Under the pieces are notes generated by a model. The model saw only the letters and a list, made by a program, of their open reading frames with translations, ran no database searches and was not told the origin of the DNA. A stretch of 19,770 nt of DNA from CAYZPE01 sp046050145 (lineage in GTDB: Bacteria > Patescibacteriota > Minisyncoccia > Phycocordibacterales > CAYZPE01): contig JBJOQC010000038.1 of the NCBI GenBank assembly GCA_046050145.1, positions 1-19,770 on the forward strand, in the 5' to 3' direction. Both the position numbers and the translations under genes were made by a program. Positions 14,201 to 19,770 of this stretch are shown piece by piece. Each line of letters starts with the position of its first letter. Position 1 is the first letter of the stretch.

Positions 14201-14293
14201 GGTAGGAATCGAAGCCTAATCGAGATATTTTATGAGTAAGGTGAAATAAAATATCCGATTAGGATACTGCTCCTGTAAGGAGAGATTCCTATC
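14201..14293 (+). ncRNA. Compact three-way-junction RNA element derived partly from tRNA-Lys
   Basis: P1 pairs GGTAGGAATC (14201-14210) with GATTCCTATC (14284-14293), 10 bp with one G-U. P2 is an 18-bp stem with a single bulged A (14215-14233 with 14246-14263, 12-base loop). P3 is CTCCT-GTA-AGGAG (14270-14282). Twelve bases (14202-14213) are the exact reverse complement of the tRNA-Lys T arm (14140-14151), and 14269-14291 repeats GCTCC, AAGGAGA and GATTCCTA of tRNA-Lys in direct order with a gap. No known riboswitch or ribozyme signature was recognised. It may be a degenerate tRNA duplication, an integration scar, or a functional RNA preceding the trmH gene. The rest of 14294-14331 holds GCTT-TATT-AAGC and a short T-run, at most a weak terminator. 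Confidence 0.45.
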
Positions 14294-14331
14294 TCGCTTT
14301 ATTAAGCCAGTTTTTGTAGATTGACCCTATA

Positions 14332-14814
14332 ATGTCAGACATTTACCTCATCCTCCACAATATTCGCAGTACCCACAATGTTGGGTCTATTTTTCGTACA
14401 GCTGATGCGGCAGGTGTTTCAAAAATATATATAACTGGTTATACCCCAACTCCTCTCGATCGATTTAATCGTCCGCGTAAAGATATTTCAAAGGTTGCTC
14501 TCGGTGCAGAAAAAACTGTTGCATGGGAGCATAATCCTCTCCTTGAAGATGTGGTTACACTACTAAAAAAAGAAGGATTTTCAATTATTGCTCTTGAGCA
14601 GTCAGATAACTCTGTTGATTACAAAACATATACACTAAAGTTTCCGGTCGCTCTTATTGTGGGAAATGAGGTGTCTGGAATTTCGGAAGATACGTTAAAT
14701 CTCTGTGAGGCTGTTATTGAAATACCTATGAGGGGAGAAAAGGAGTCGCTTAATGTTTCTGTTGCAACAGGAATTGCGCTTTTTCAACTTAATTCAAAAC
14801 TTAGTCAAAAATAA
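14332..14814 (+). CDS. SpoU/TrmH-family RNA 2'-O-methyltransferase
   Basis: This SAM-dependent, knotted (SPOUT) methyltransferase modifies a ribose in tRNA or rRNA. It has 160 residues. Motif 1 is NIRSTHNVGSIFRTADAAGV (9-28), motif 2 is LIVGNEVSGIS, and motif 3 is IEIPMRGEKESLNVSVATGIALF, which forms the trefoil knot and SAM pocket. It is the catalytic domain only, as in TrmL, without the N-terminal L30e-like domain of RlmB. The target RNA cannot be told from sequence. The start is fixed by the conserved N-terminus; there is no Shine-Dalgarno, and a TATAAT overlaps the ATG. The 3' end overlaps the convergent gene by 14 bases. Confidence 0.92.
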   Translation: MSDIYLILHNIRSTHNVGSIFRTADAAGVSKIYITGYTPTPLDRFNRPRKDISKVALGAEKTVAWEHNPLLEDVVTLLKKEGFSIIALEQSDNSVDYKTYTLKFPVALIVGNEVSGISEDTLNLCEAVIEIPMRGEKESLNVSVATGIALFQLNSKLSQK

Positions 14815-15709
14815 CAGTATCAATAGTTTTTCCATCTTGATCAAGAAGTACAATAGCTTCTCGTCTTGATTTCCAAAGAGACTCATCTCTTCCTAAGAAG
14901 ACCCGCCATTCTTTGCTGTAAAAACCACTTTCGTTTTTGTGGAGGTTTACACACGAGTTGTAATTCATTGTTTCTAAAATAAAATTCCTACATTCAAAAG
15001 TGAAATTGGTTGGAAGTGGAGTTGTTTGGGTTTTGCACTGTGGAAAACTTTCAATAAAGTCAAAACAACTATCATTTACAGGAGAGGTTGGAATATTATT
15101 TTTCTCATCTCTTGCAAGAGGGCATTGTTGCTGGATCGATGGCATGAACGTATTAAATTGATTGTGATAACCAAAGCATTTATTTACCTGAAAACTTATA
15201 TTGTTCATGCTCCCTTTACCAGTTACTACGTAAGCTCTTTCTCCCGGTTTAAGGTATACATCTTGATTTACATTATTTCCTTGAGAAAAAAAGAGGGGGA
15301 TAGCCTGTCCGATAGTTGCTCCCTTATTTGTTGAAAGACTTTTGAATTGAAATCCTGTTATTCGTATTGGATTTTTATTTTGTGTAGATGTTTCAAGTGT
15401 TATGTATTCTGTTGCGGGATCTCTCGAGGCTTGGCCCGAAATTCTCATGGTGATCTGACCTTTGTAAACTGAAGCGTTTTTATTTTCCTCAAGTTCCTGT
15501 ATGTCTTTTGCGATTTCTTGAACACTCCTCTCAACCTTTTTTATCTCTTGTTCAATCTGATTTTCAGTTAAAGGTTTTCCATCATTTCCTCCGTTCAAAA
15601 AGAAAGAGCCTCTTGTTCCATTTTGTGCACCTTTTGCTCCACCAGAAAGGAGGGCTGCAAGGCCGATGCCAACTATGAAAATAATAAATAAGACATCGTT
15701 AGGTTTCAT
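14801..15709 (-). CDS. Membrane-anchored secreted protein with lamin-tail-like domain and six cysteines
   Basis: The 302-residue protein has one N-terminal membrane segment (DVLFIIFIVGIGLAALLSGG, 5-24), a short coiled coil (~48-77, NQIEQEIKKVERSVQEIAK) and then an extracytoplasmic strand-rich domain. ATEYITLETSTQNKNPIRITG (99-119), YLKPGERAYVV (152-162) and the closing AIVLLDQDGKTIDTVIF (285-301) fit the lamin tail domain (LTD, an Ig-like fold) pattern. Six cysteines (178, 196, 215, 225, 240, 253) lie in the insertion between those strands and could form three disulfides. Its ATG overlaps the mutM TGA (ATGA), so it is translationally coupled to mutM. The function is unknown and the LTD assignment is moderate. 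Confidence 0.7.
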   Translation of the reverse strand: MKPNDVLFIIFIVGIGLAALLSGGAKGAQNGTRGSFFLNGGNDGKPLTENQIEQEIKKVERSVQEIAKDIQELEENKNASVYKGQITMRISGQASRDPATEYITLETSTQNKNPIRITGFQFKSLSTNKGATIGQAIPLFFSQGNNVNQDVYLKPGERAYVVTGKGSMNNISFQVNKCFGYHNQFNTFMPSIQQQCPLARDEKNNIPTSPVNDSCFDFIESFPQCKTQTTPLPTNFTFECRNFILETMNYNSCVNLHKNESGFYSKEWRVFLGRDESLWKSRREAIVLLDQDGKTIDTVIFD

Positions 15710-16647
15710 ATTGTTTGATGTTTTTCGCAGAAGTGGGCACTTCTGCCAGCAACCACGATTCTTTTCATCATACCACCACAGCCTTTTTTAAGGCACAGTA
15801 TATTCTTTCGTTTATATGCCATATGGTGTCCTTGAAATTCTCCATGGCTACCATCAGGTTGTCGGTAGTCAGAAGTAGAGTCACCGCCAAAATCTATACC
15901 TTTACTTAAGGTTTCTTTGAGTTCTTTAAAAAGAAGTTTGATTTTTGGTTTCGATATATTTTCTACACATTCCAAAGGGTGAATACCAGCCCTCCAGAGC
16001 ATTTCATCTGAATAGATATTTCCGATTCCTGCTATCAGTTCTTGATTCATGAGGGTAGTTTTTATAGGCCAGTTTGGTTTTTGACCGATTCTTTCTTTAA
16101 AAATTTCAAATGTAAAATTGTTTTCGAGTGGTTCGGGACCCAGGCTTCCTAAATGTTCTCCCTCAAAAAGACTTCGAGTATTTTCTACGGCAACCTTTGC
16201 AAATTTACGAACGTCAGACAGAATCAGATTTTTTTTATTTGAAAGAGAGAGCACAAGATGAATAAAACGGTTATATGAATCCCAAAGAGGGGAGTTTTCT
16301 TTTTCGTCTGGAATCCATGTTTCTTGTGTCCACGATTTATGTCTAACTTCTTTTGAATTCTTTTTGTACGTTCCGTACAAAAGGTGTCCTGTCATCTTCA
16401 TATGAACCAAGATAGTTTTTGAGTTAGATAAATGTATAAGAACATTTTTTGCGCGACGACCGACAGAGATAATGTGTGCTCCGATGACATCTTTTTTAAA
16501 CTGTTCAAAATACTTTTTATTTTTAATCTGTTGCTTACCTTCAAAAAGAGGGGAGAAATAGTCAGACCAAACATCAGTAATAACTAGGCCTGTTATAAGC
16601 TGGTTAAGTTTGGTTGCAGTTGTGTGTACTTCTGGTAATTCAGGCAA
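15706..16647 (-). CDS. mutM: Formamidopyrimidine-DNA glycosylase (Fpg/MutM)
   Basis: MutM removes 8-oxoguanine and formamidopyrimidines and nicks the abasic site. It starts MPELPEV: Pro2 is the Schiff-base nucleophile and Glu3 the general acid. Lys67 (RRAKNVL) and the H2TH motif (MNQELIAGIGNIYSDEML, 200-217) are present. The C-terminal zinc finger has C285-X4-C290, C307-X2-H310 and Arg302, so the fourth ligand is His rather than the usual Cys, and the first spacing is wider. At 313 residues it is ~40 longer than usual, mainly from an insertion near 92-122. The start codon is TTG, fixed by the requirement for Pro2. No Shine-Dalgarno is seen. Confidence 0.94.
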   Translation of the reverse strand: MPELPEVHTTATKLNQLITGLVITDVWSDYFSPLFEGKQQIKNKKYFEQFKKDVIGAHIISVGRRAKNVLIHLSNSKTILVHMKMTGHLLYGTYKKNSKEVRHKSWTQETWIPDEKENSPLWDSYNRFIHLVLSLSNKKNLILSDVRKFAKVAVENTRSLFEGEHLGSLGPEPLENNFTFEIFKERIGQKPNWPIKTTLMNQELIAGIGNIYSDEMLWRAGIHPLECVENISKPKIKLLFKELKETLSKGIDFGGDSTSDYRQPDGSHGEFQGHHMAYKRKNILCLKKGCGGMMKRIVVAGRSAHFCEKHQTI

Positions 16648-16709
16648 GGTTGTTTTAAGCTGTTAACTTCTGGCTTTCAGATTAATATTTGAATAATATT
16701 CTTCTTAAT

Positions 16710-17996
16710 CTATTGAGAACTCATTATTTCTAGTCTCCGTAGTTCTTCAAACGCAACATTTGCATCATCCCAAGGCATCTTACTTCCATCTGGACCCATA
16801 ATGTACGGATCAGTACCTTTACCTGTTATAAGTACAGCTACTTTTTTGTCAGGATTTTCTTCTCGCGTTTCAAGAGCTTTTTTAAAAGCATTCTGTATTG
16901 CCATACGCCTATCAAGAATGATTTGAGGAATGTGTTTTTGCATGCCTTTTGCCATTGCATTCACAATAGTATTAGGGTTTTCGTCATACGGATCTTCGTT
17001 GGTTAGAATGATGTGGTCGCAATATGAATCAGCAACGAGTGCCATTCCAGGGCGTTTCCAAGTATCTCTTCCTCCTCCTGTATTTCCAAGCACTCCGATT
17101 AGTATTTTTCCTTTAAATGACTTGTAGAGTTGCTCAAGAGAGTCAATGGTGTGAGCATAGTCTACAACTACCTCAAAGGGTTCTTGGATCAATACTTGGC
17201 GTCTCCCTGGGATCTCTCTCAGGTGTTCAAGGGCATGCTTGATAGTTTGCATTGGTATTCCTTGGGTTCGAGCAAAAGTGATTGAACCAAGCATGTTATA
17301 GAGATTAAATTCTCCATGGAGATATGACTGAATAGCTGTTTTTCCGAGAGTGAAAAATATTCCTGTATCACGTTCTTGGTAGGGTAGGGCATCTTCTTTT
17401 GAAAAAGAGTATGTTTCCTTTACTCCAAGCGCTATAAATTTTTCAGATTCTTTATCGTCTGCATTTATAACAAGAACAGGTCTTGATTTGTGAGATTCTT
17501 TGAGGGCACGACCGATACTTAGTTTTGCTTGTACGTAATTTTCATATGATCCATGAGATTCTATGTGTTCAGGAGAAAGGTTGGTAAAAATAAGAGCATC
17601 AAGATCAATAAATTTATGTCTAAACTGGCGAGCTCCTTCAGAGGTCATTTCAACAACTGCCCATTCACAACCTGCTTTTACAGCTTTGCGTAGGAAATGC
17701 TGGAGAAAAAAACGTCCAATCATGGTCATTTTATATGTATTGCGGATCGATTCACTTCCTATTTTAAAACGTAATGTTCCCGCAAGAGCTGTTTTGAAAC
17801 CCGCTTCTTCAAGGATTGCATTTACAATTTCAGCGGTACTTGTTTTACCTTTTGTGCCTGTGATTGCAACCACTTTGATTTTACGAGAAGGGAAGCGATA
17901 TATAAGTGCACCAGAGAGTGCCAAAAGGTAGTGGTATACAGGCAAGAGACGCGCCTGAAGTGTTGGAGGAATAATTTTTTTAAGTGCTTGTAACAT
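16710..17996 (-). CDS. MurE-like Mur ligase without the N-terminal UDP-binding domain
   Basis: This ATP-dependent amide ligase of the MurC-F superfamily probably adds the third residue of the peptidoglycan stem peptide. It has 428 residues. After a hydrophobic N-terminal stretch (LPVYHYLLALSGALIY, 18-33) comes the ATP loop ITGTKGKTS (45-53), then EMTSEG, TNLSPEHIESHGS, the start of the C-terminal domain VDYAHTIDSLEQLY, and GNTGGGRDTWKRPGM. The MurE specificity motif reads TNEDPYDENP, not the DNPR of meso-DAP enzymes, so the amino acid added is uncertain. The ~90-residue MurE domain 1 that binds UDP-MurNAc is absent. The ATG follows the ruvA TAA after one base. Confidence 0.88.
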   Translation of the reverse strand: MLQALKKIIPPTLQARLLPVYHYLLALSGALIYRFPSRKIKVVAITGTKGKTSTAEIVNAILEEAGFKTALAGTLRFKIGSESIRNTYKMTMIGRFFLQHFLRKAVKAGCEWAVVEMTSEGARQFRHKFIDLDALIFTNLSPEHIESHGSYENYVQAKLSIGRALKESHKSRPVLVINADDKESEKFIALGVKETYSFSKEDALPYQERDTGIFFTLGKTAIQSYLHGEFNLYNMLGSITFARTQGIPMQTIKHALEHLREIPGRRQVLIQEPFEVVVDYAHTIDSLEQLYKSFKGKILIGVLGNTGGGRDTWKRPGMALVADSYCDHIILTNEDPYDENPNTIVNAMAKGMQKHIPQIILDRRMAIQNAFKKALETREENPDKKVAVLITGKGTDPYIMGPDGSKMPWDDANVAFEELRRLEIMSSQ

Positions 17997-17997
17997 G

Positions 17998-18570
17998 TTA
18001 TTTTTTTGATCCCCCTAAAAATTTAAGAGCATATTTTATTTTGTCTTGCGTACTTACTACTTCTTTTGGAGTTTCGTCCAAAGCGTCTCGTATGTCTTTA
18101 TGTGAATAGCCAAGTGATTTGAGTGCTTCGAGTACGTCCACTTCGTCTTTGAAGTGTGTTCCGCTCAAGTCTTCTTCTTTAAATTTATCTCGAAGCTCTA
18201 TAACAATCTTTTCGGCAGTTTTTTTACCTATGCCGGATACCTTCACAAGATGATTTGTTTCGCCTGATATGACGGCCTGTTTGAGGCTTTGAGGGGTGGT
18301 GATGTTGAGGATGCCAAGTGCTGTTTTTGGGCCAATACCTGATACTGATATAAGAAGTTCAAACAATGAGAGTTCTTCTTCTGTTTCGAAACCAAAAAGA
18401 TCACTCGCATCTTCACGTACTGTGTGGTGAGTCCAAAGTGAAATAGTCTGGTTTGTTTTATTAAGGAGGATACGGTCACCTACAAAAACTTTGTATCCTA
18501 AACCATTGTTTTCTATAACTAAAAAACGGTTTCCGGTATGAATAACTTTTCCGTGTATGTGGGCGATCAT
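17998..18570 (-). CDS. ruvA: Holliday junction DNA-binding protein RuvA
   Basis: RuvA is the tetramer that binds Holliday junctions and recruits RuvB. It has 190 residues. The OB-fold domain begins MIAHIHGKVI. Two helix-hairpin-helix motifs follow: LISVSGIGPKTALGIL and LVKVSGIGKKTAEKIVIEL. A linker leads to the C-terminal RuvB-binding domain (DVLEALKSLGYSHKDIRDAL). It heads the ruvA-murE-mutM-LTD group and is divergent from rpsT. No Shine-Dalgarno precedes the ATG; TATACT ends 7 bases before it. Confidence 0.96.
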   Translation of the reverse strand: MIAHIHGKVIHTGNRFLVIENNGLGYKVFVGDRILLNKTNQTISLWTHHTVREDASDLFGFETEEELSLFELLISVSGIGPKTALGILNITTPQSLKQAVISGETNHLVKVSGIGKKTAEKIVIELRDKFKEEDLSGTHFKDEVDVLEALKSLGYSHKDIRDALDETPKEVVSTQDKIKYALKFLGGSKK

Positions 18571-18577
18571 GGTATCA

Positions 18578-18583
18578 AGTATA
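18578..18583 (-). promoter_or_regulatory. -10 hexamer directly upstream of ruvA
   Basis: On the minus strand TATACT (18583-18578, 5/6 to consensus) ends 7 bases before the ruvA ATG. There is no TG extension or clear -35. The spacing predicts a leaderless or near-leaderless message. Confidence 0.4.
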
Positions 18584-18608
18584 GCTCTAAGGAGCTTGTC
18601 TTCATATA

Positions 18609-18637
18609 TTGCCCTTTTTCAAGCTCTATGTTAGTAT
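18609..18637 (+). promoter_or_regulatory. Promoter of rpsT with extended -10 next to the start codon
   Basis: TTGCCC (18609-18614) is followed after 17 bases by TAGTAT (18632-18637), preceded by TGT (18629-18631). The -10 ends 7 bases before the rpsT ATG. The in-frame TTG at 18609 that would extend the ORF is the -35 itself. Confidence 0.6.
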
Positions 18638-18644
18638 CTTCGCC

Positions 18645-18908
18645 ATGCCAATTATTAGATCAGCTAAGAAAGCTCTTCGCGCAAGCGCTCGCAAGCGTGT
18701 ATATAACCTACGTCGAAAAGATGCAGTTGTAGGTAGTCTAAAGACCGTGAAGAAGCTTGTTGAAGAAAAGAAAAAGGACGAAGCTCGAAAGGCTCTCTCT
18801 CTTGCTTACAAAGCATTAGACAAGGCAGTAAAGACAGGACTTTTGAAAGCAAATACTGCTTCAAGAAAGAAGTCTCGACTTTCACGAGTTGTTAAAAACA
18901 TTAAATAA
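18645..18908 (+). CDS. rpsT: 30S ribosomal protein S20
   Basis: S20 is a small, very basic helical-bundle protein that binds 16S rRNA. The 87-residue product MPIIRSAKKALRASARKR, then TVKKLVEEKKKDEARKAL and NTASRKKSRLSRVV, has the family's typical alanine/lysine helices and length. The start at 18645 is chosen over the in-frame TTG at 18609, because MPIIRSAKK matches the family N-terminus and the promoter overlaps the upstream extension. It is monocistronic: its own promoter, and a terminator just after. Confidence 0.96.
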   Translation: MPIIRSAKKALRASARKRVYNLRRKDAVVGSLKTVKKLVEEKKKDEARKALSLAYKALDKAVKTGLLKANTASRKKSRLSRVVKNIK

Positions 18909-18913
18909 TATAA

Positions 18914-18950
18914 ACAACAAAAAAACACCGTCAGGGTGTTTTTTTGTTGT
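18914..18950 (+). terminator. Intrinsic terminator of rpsT
   Basis: ACAACAAAAAAACACC (18914-18929) pairs perfectly over 16 bases with GGTGTTTTTTTGTTGT (18935-18950), with a 5-base loop. The T-run is part of the right arm. Confidence 0.88.
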
Positions 18951-18982
18951 GAGTATGAAGCTATAAGAAGAGTGTTTCTGCA

Positions 18983-18991
18983 TGGTAGTAT
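18983..18991 (+). promoter_or_regulatory. Extended -10 element upstream of the membrane-protein gene
   Basis: TGG (18983-18985) plus TAGTAT (18986-18991) end 9 bases before the ATG at 19001, predicting a 0-3 base leader. No clear -35 is visible. Confidence 0.4.
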
Positions 18992-19000
18992 TTACGTGTA

Positions 19001-19465
19001 ATGAATGAATCTTTTTTTTCTTGGAAAACTCCTGAGTATGTATATCGAGTTAAAACCGCTGACTGGTATTGGTCTGTGGCAATTATTTCAATAGCATCTT
19101 CTGTCACAGCTTTTCTTTTGGGTAATACACTTTTTGCATTAGTGCTTATTGTGGGTATTTTTACATTACTTTTATATTCAGCACGAAGTCCTCAAATAAT
19201 TGATGTGGAAGTTTTAAATACTGGTATACGAGCAGGGAAGTATGTGTATCCGTACCATGAAATGGAAGCGTTTTGGATTGCACTGTATCACAATCATGAA
19301 CGGCTACTTTTAAAATCAAAGAAAAGATTTGCTCCGCTTGTTTCAGTTCTTATTCCGGAGGAGGTTCATCTTGAGGAGCTGCGAGATTTTTTAACTCAAA
19401 AGATGCAAGAAGTAGAGCTTAAAGAGCCCCTGATACAGCACCTCCTTGAATATATTGGTTTTTAA
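19001..19465 (+). CDS. Two-helix membrane protein with a C-terminal PH-like region
   Basis: The 154-residue protein begins with a short cytoplasmic part (FFSWKTPEYVYRVKTADWYW), then two adjacent hydrophobic segments (~25-41 and ~43-59: VAIISIASSVTAFLLG, LFALVLIVGIFTLLLY). A ~90-residue soluble domain follows with GIRAGKYVYPYHEMEAFWIAL and LLLKSKKRFAPLVSVLIP, the strand pattern of small bacterial PH-like domains. The family resembles uncharacterised DUF proteins common in reduced bacteria, but I cannot name it with certainty. It has no Shine-Dalgarno. Its neighbours (rpsT upstream, tRNA-Arg downstream) give no functional hint. Confidence 0.75.
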   Translation: MNESFFSWKTPEYVYRVKTADWYWSVAIISIASSVTAFLLGNTLFALVLIVGIFTLLLYSARSPQIIDVEVLNTGIRAGKYVYPYHEMEAFWIALYHNHERLLLKSKKRFAPLVSVLIPEEVHLEELRDFLTQKMQEVELKEPLIQHLLEYIGF

Positions 19466-19486
19466 AAAGACTTAAACAAAAAGAAG

Positions 19487-19525
19487 AAGTCTGAAAATAA
19501 TTTTACTTTTTAGACTTTTCATTTT
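19487..19525 (+). terminator. Possible weak terminator after the membrane-protein gene
   Basis: AAGTCTGAAAA (19487-19497) pairs with TTTTTAGACTT (19507-19517), 11 bp with one G-U and a 9-base loop, followed by TTCATTTT. The right arm is then repeated as TTTTAGACTT at 19522-19531. The stem is AT-rich, so efficiency is doubtful. Confidence 0.35.
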
Positions 19526-19538
19526 AGACTTCATTTTA

Positions 19539-19610
19539 CTCCTCGTCGTTCAATGGATAGGACATGAGTTTGCGGAACTCAAGATCGAAGTTCGATTCTT
19601 CGCGGGGGGA
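19539..19610 (+). tRNA. tRNA-Arg (anticodon GCG)
   Basis: The full cloverleaf is visible: acceptor CTCCTCG (19539-19545)/CGGGGGG (19603-19609) with two G-U pairs and discriminator A19610; D stem GTTC/GGAC; anticodon stem TGAGT/ACTCA around loop TTGCGGA, giving anticodon GCG (19572-19574); a 4-base variable loop; T arm CGAAG-TTCGATT-CTTCG. GCG reads CGC and, by wobble, CGU. Most bacteria use ACG here, edited to ICG. CCA is not encoded. Confidence 0.9.
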
Positions 19611-19626
19611 GAGATAATGTATAAAT

Positions 19627-19660
19627 AAAAAACCAACCACGAGAGGGTTGGTTTTTGGTT
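19627..19660. terminator. Intrinsic terminator after tRNA-Arg, usable from both sides
   Basis: AAAAACCAACC (19628-19638) pairs with GGTTGGTTTTT (19646-19656), an 11-bp stem with a 7-base loop. T-runs lie on both strands, so it can also end a minus-strand gene entering from the right. Confidence 0.88.
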
Positions 19661-19680
19661 TTATTTAGGCGCGATGTCTT

Positions 19681-19770
19681 TTACTGTTTCAGCAGTTCTT
19701 CCACGATACCTACGAGTTTTCCTGACGTTTTTGAGCAAGAGACCCCTCCAAGTTCGACACATTGATCGTG
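19681..19770 (-). CDS. Possible 3' end of a minus-strand gene, cut by the window edge
   Basis: One minus-strand frame is open from the window end to TAA at 19681-19683 and reads HDQCVELGGVSCSKTSG, then KLVGIVEELLKQ, which looks like ordinary protein sequence. It would end just before the two-way terminator. Another minus frame is open for 35 codons to 19661 (ending ETVKDIAPK), and a plus frame is open from ATG 19674, so the frame is not certain. No family is recognised. Confidence 0.3.
   Translation of the reverse strand, partial: HDQCVELGGVSCSKTSGKLVGIVEELLKQ

Noticed and set aside
14201..14293. A second, functional tRNA gene
   Set aside because: There is no 7-bp acceptor stem, D arm or T loop in the right places; only fragments resemble tRNA-Lys.
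14328..14333. Perfect TATAAT overlapping the trmH ATG as its promoter
   Set aside because: Transcription would begin inside the gene, after the conserved N-terminal codons, and no -35 is placed correctly.
19674..19770. Plus-strand ORF starting at ATG 19674
   Set aside because: It starts directly after a terminator with no promoter or ribosome site, and a minus-strand frame fits better; the frame stays open to the window end, so it cannot be excluded.

Overview
The window reads as a stretch of chromosome from an AT-rich, gene-dense, genome-reduced bacterium, most likely a member of the Patescibacteria (CPR; Parcubacteria-like). This is inferred from three things: housekeeping proteins that have lost internal or terminal domains (YebC, PolA, a HolA-like delta subunit, a MurE-like ligase), short or overlapping gene junctions, and small membrane or secreted proteins with no clear family. 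No database search was possible, so the lineage is an inference.

Layout. 2-1338 (+): the 3' end of dnaN (sliding clamp) and a small DciA/DUF721-like gene. 1335-3884 (-): a class A penicillin-binding protein, divergent from tyrS (3962-5170, +). 5222-7559 (-): ruvB, yebC and ruvC, followed by a 45-residue acidic ORF and a two-way terminator. 7623-7905 (+): no protein gene, but a strong promoter, a long closing stem around several hairpins and a terminator, which together look like a stand-alone 6S-like RNA. 8016-9704 (-): a PilB/GspE ATPase. 9775-10354 (-): a GC-rich lipoprotein gene with its own consensus promoter, Shine-Dalgarno and terminator. 10401-13936 (+): tsaE-polA-holA. 14087-14331: tRNA-Lys(TTT) followed by a dense set of hairpins partly made of tRNA-Lys pieces, then trmH/spoU (14332-14814). 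14801-18570 (-): ruvA, murE-like, mutM and a lamin-tail-like secreted protein. 18645-19465 (+): rpsT and a two-helix membrane protein. 19539-19610: tRNA-Arg(GCG), a terminator, and possibly the end of a minus-strand gene.

Function. Most genes serve replication and repair (dnaN, DciA-like, polA, HolA-like, ruvABC, mutM), translation and tRNA modification (tyrS, tsaE, trmH, rpsT, two tRNAs, YebC) and the envelope (PBP1A, MurE-like, PilB, lipoprotein, LTD-like protein). The RuvABC resolvasome is split: ruvB and ruvC flank yebC, while ruvA heads the murE-mutM group more than 10 kb away.

The most notable signals are: (1) the RNA at 7658-7905, whose leader can form an alternative hairpin that excludes the closing stem; (2) a recurring extended -10 element (TGnTAnnnT, usually TGKTAC or TGKTAG) placed 6-9 nt before start codons that lack a Shine-Dalgarno, suggesting leaderless mRNAs for several genes; (3) the tRNA-Lys-derived inverted and direct repeats that fold into a three-way junction; and (4) repeated clean loss of internal protein domains.
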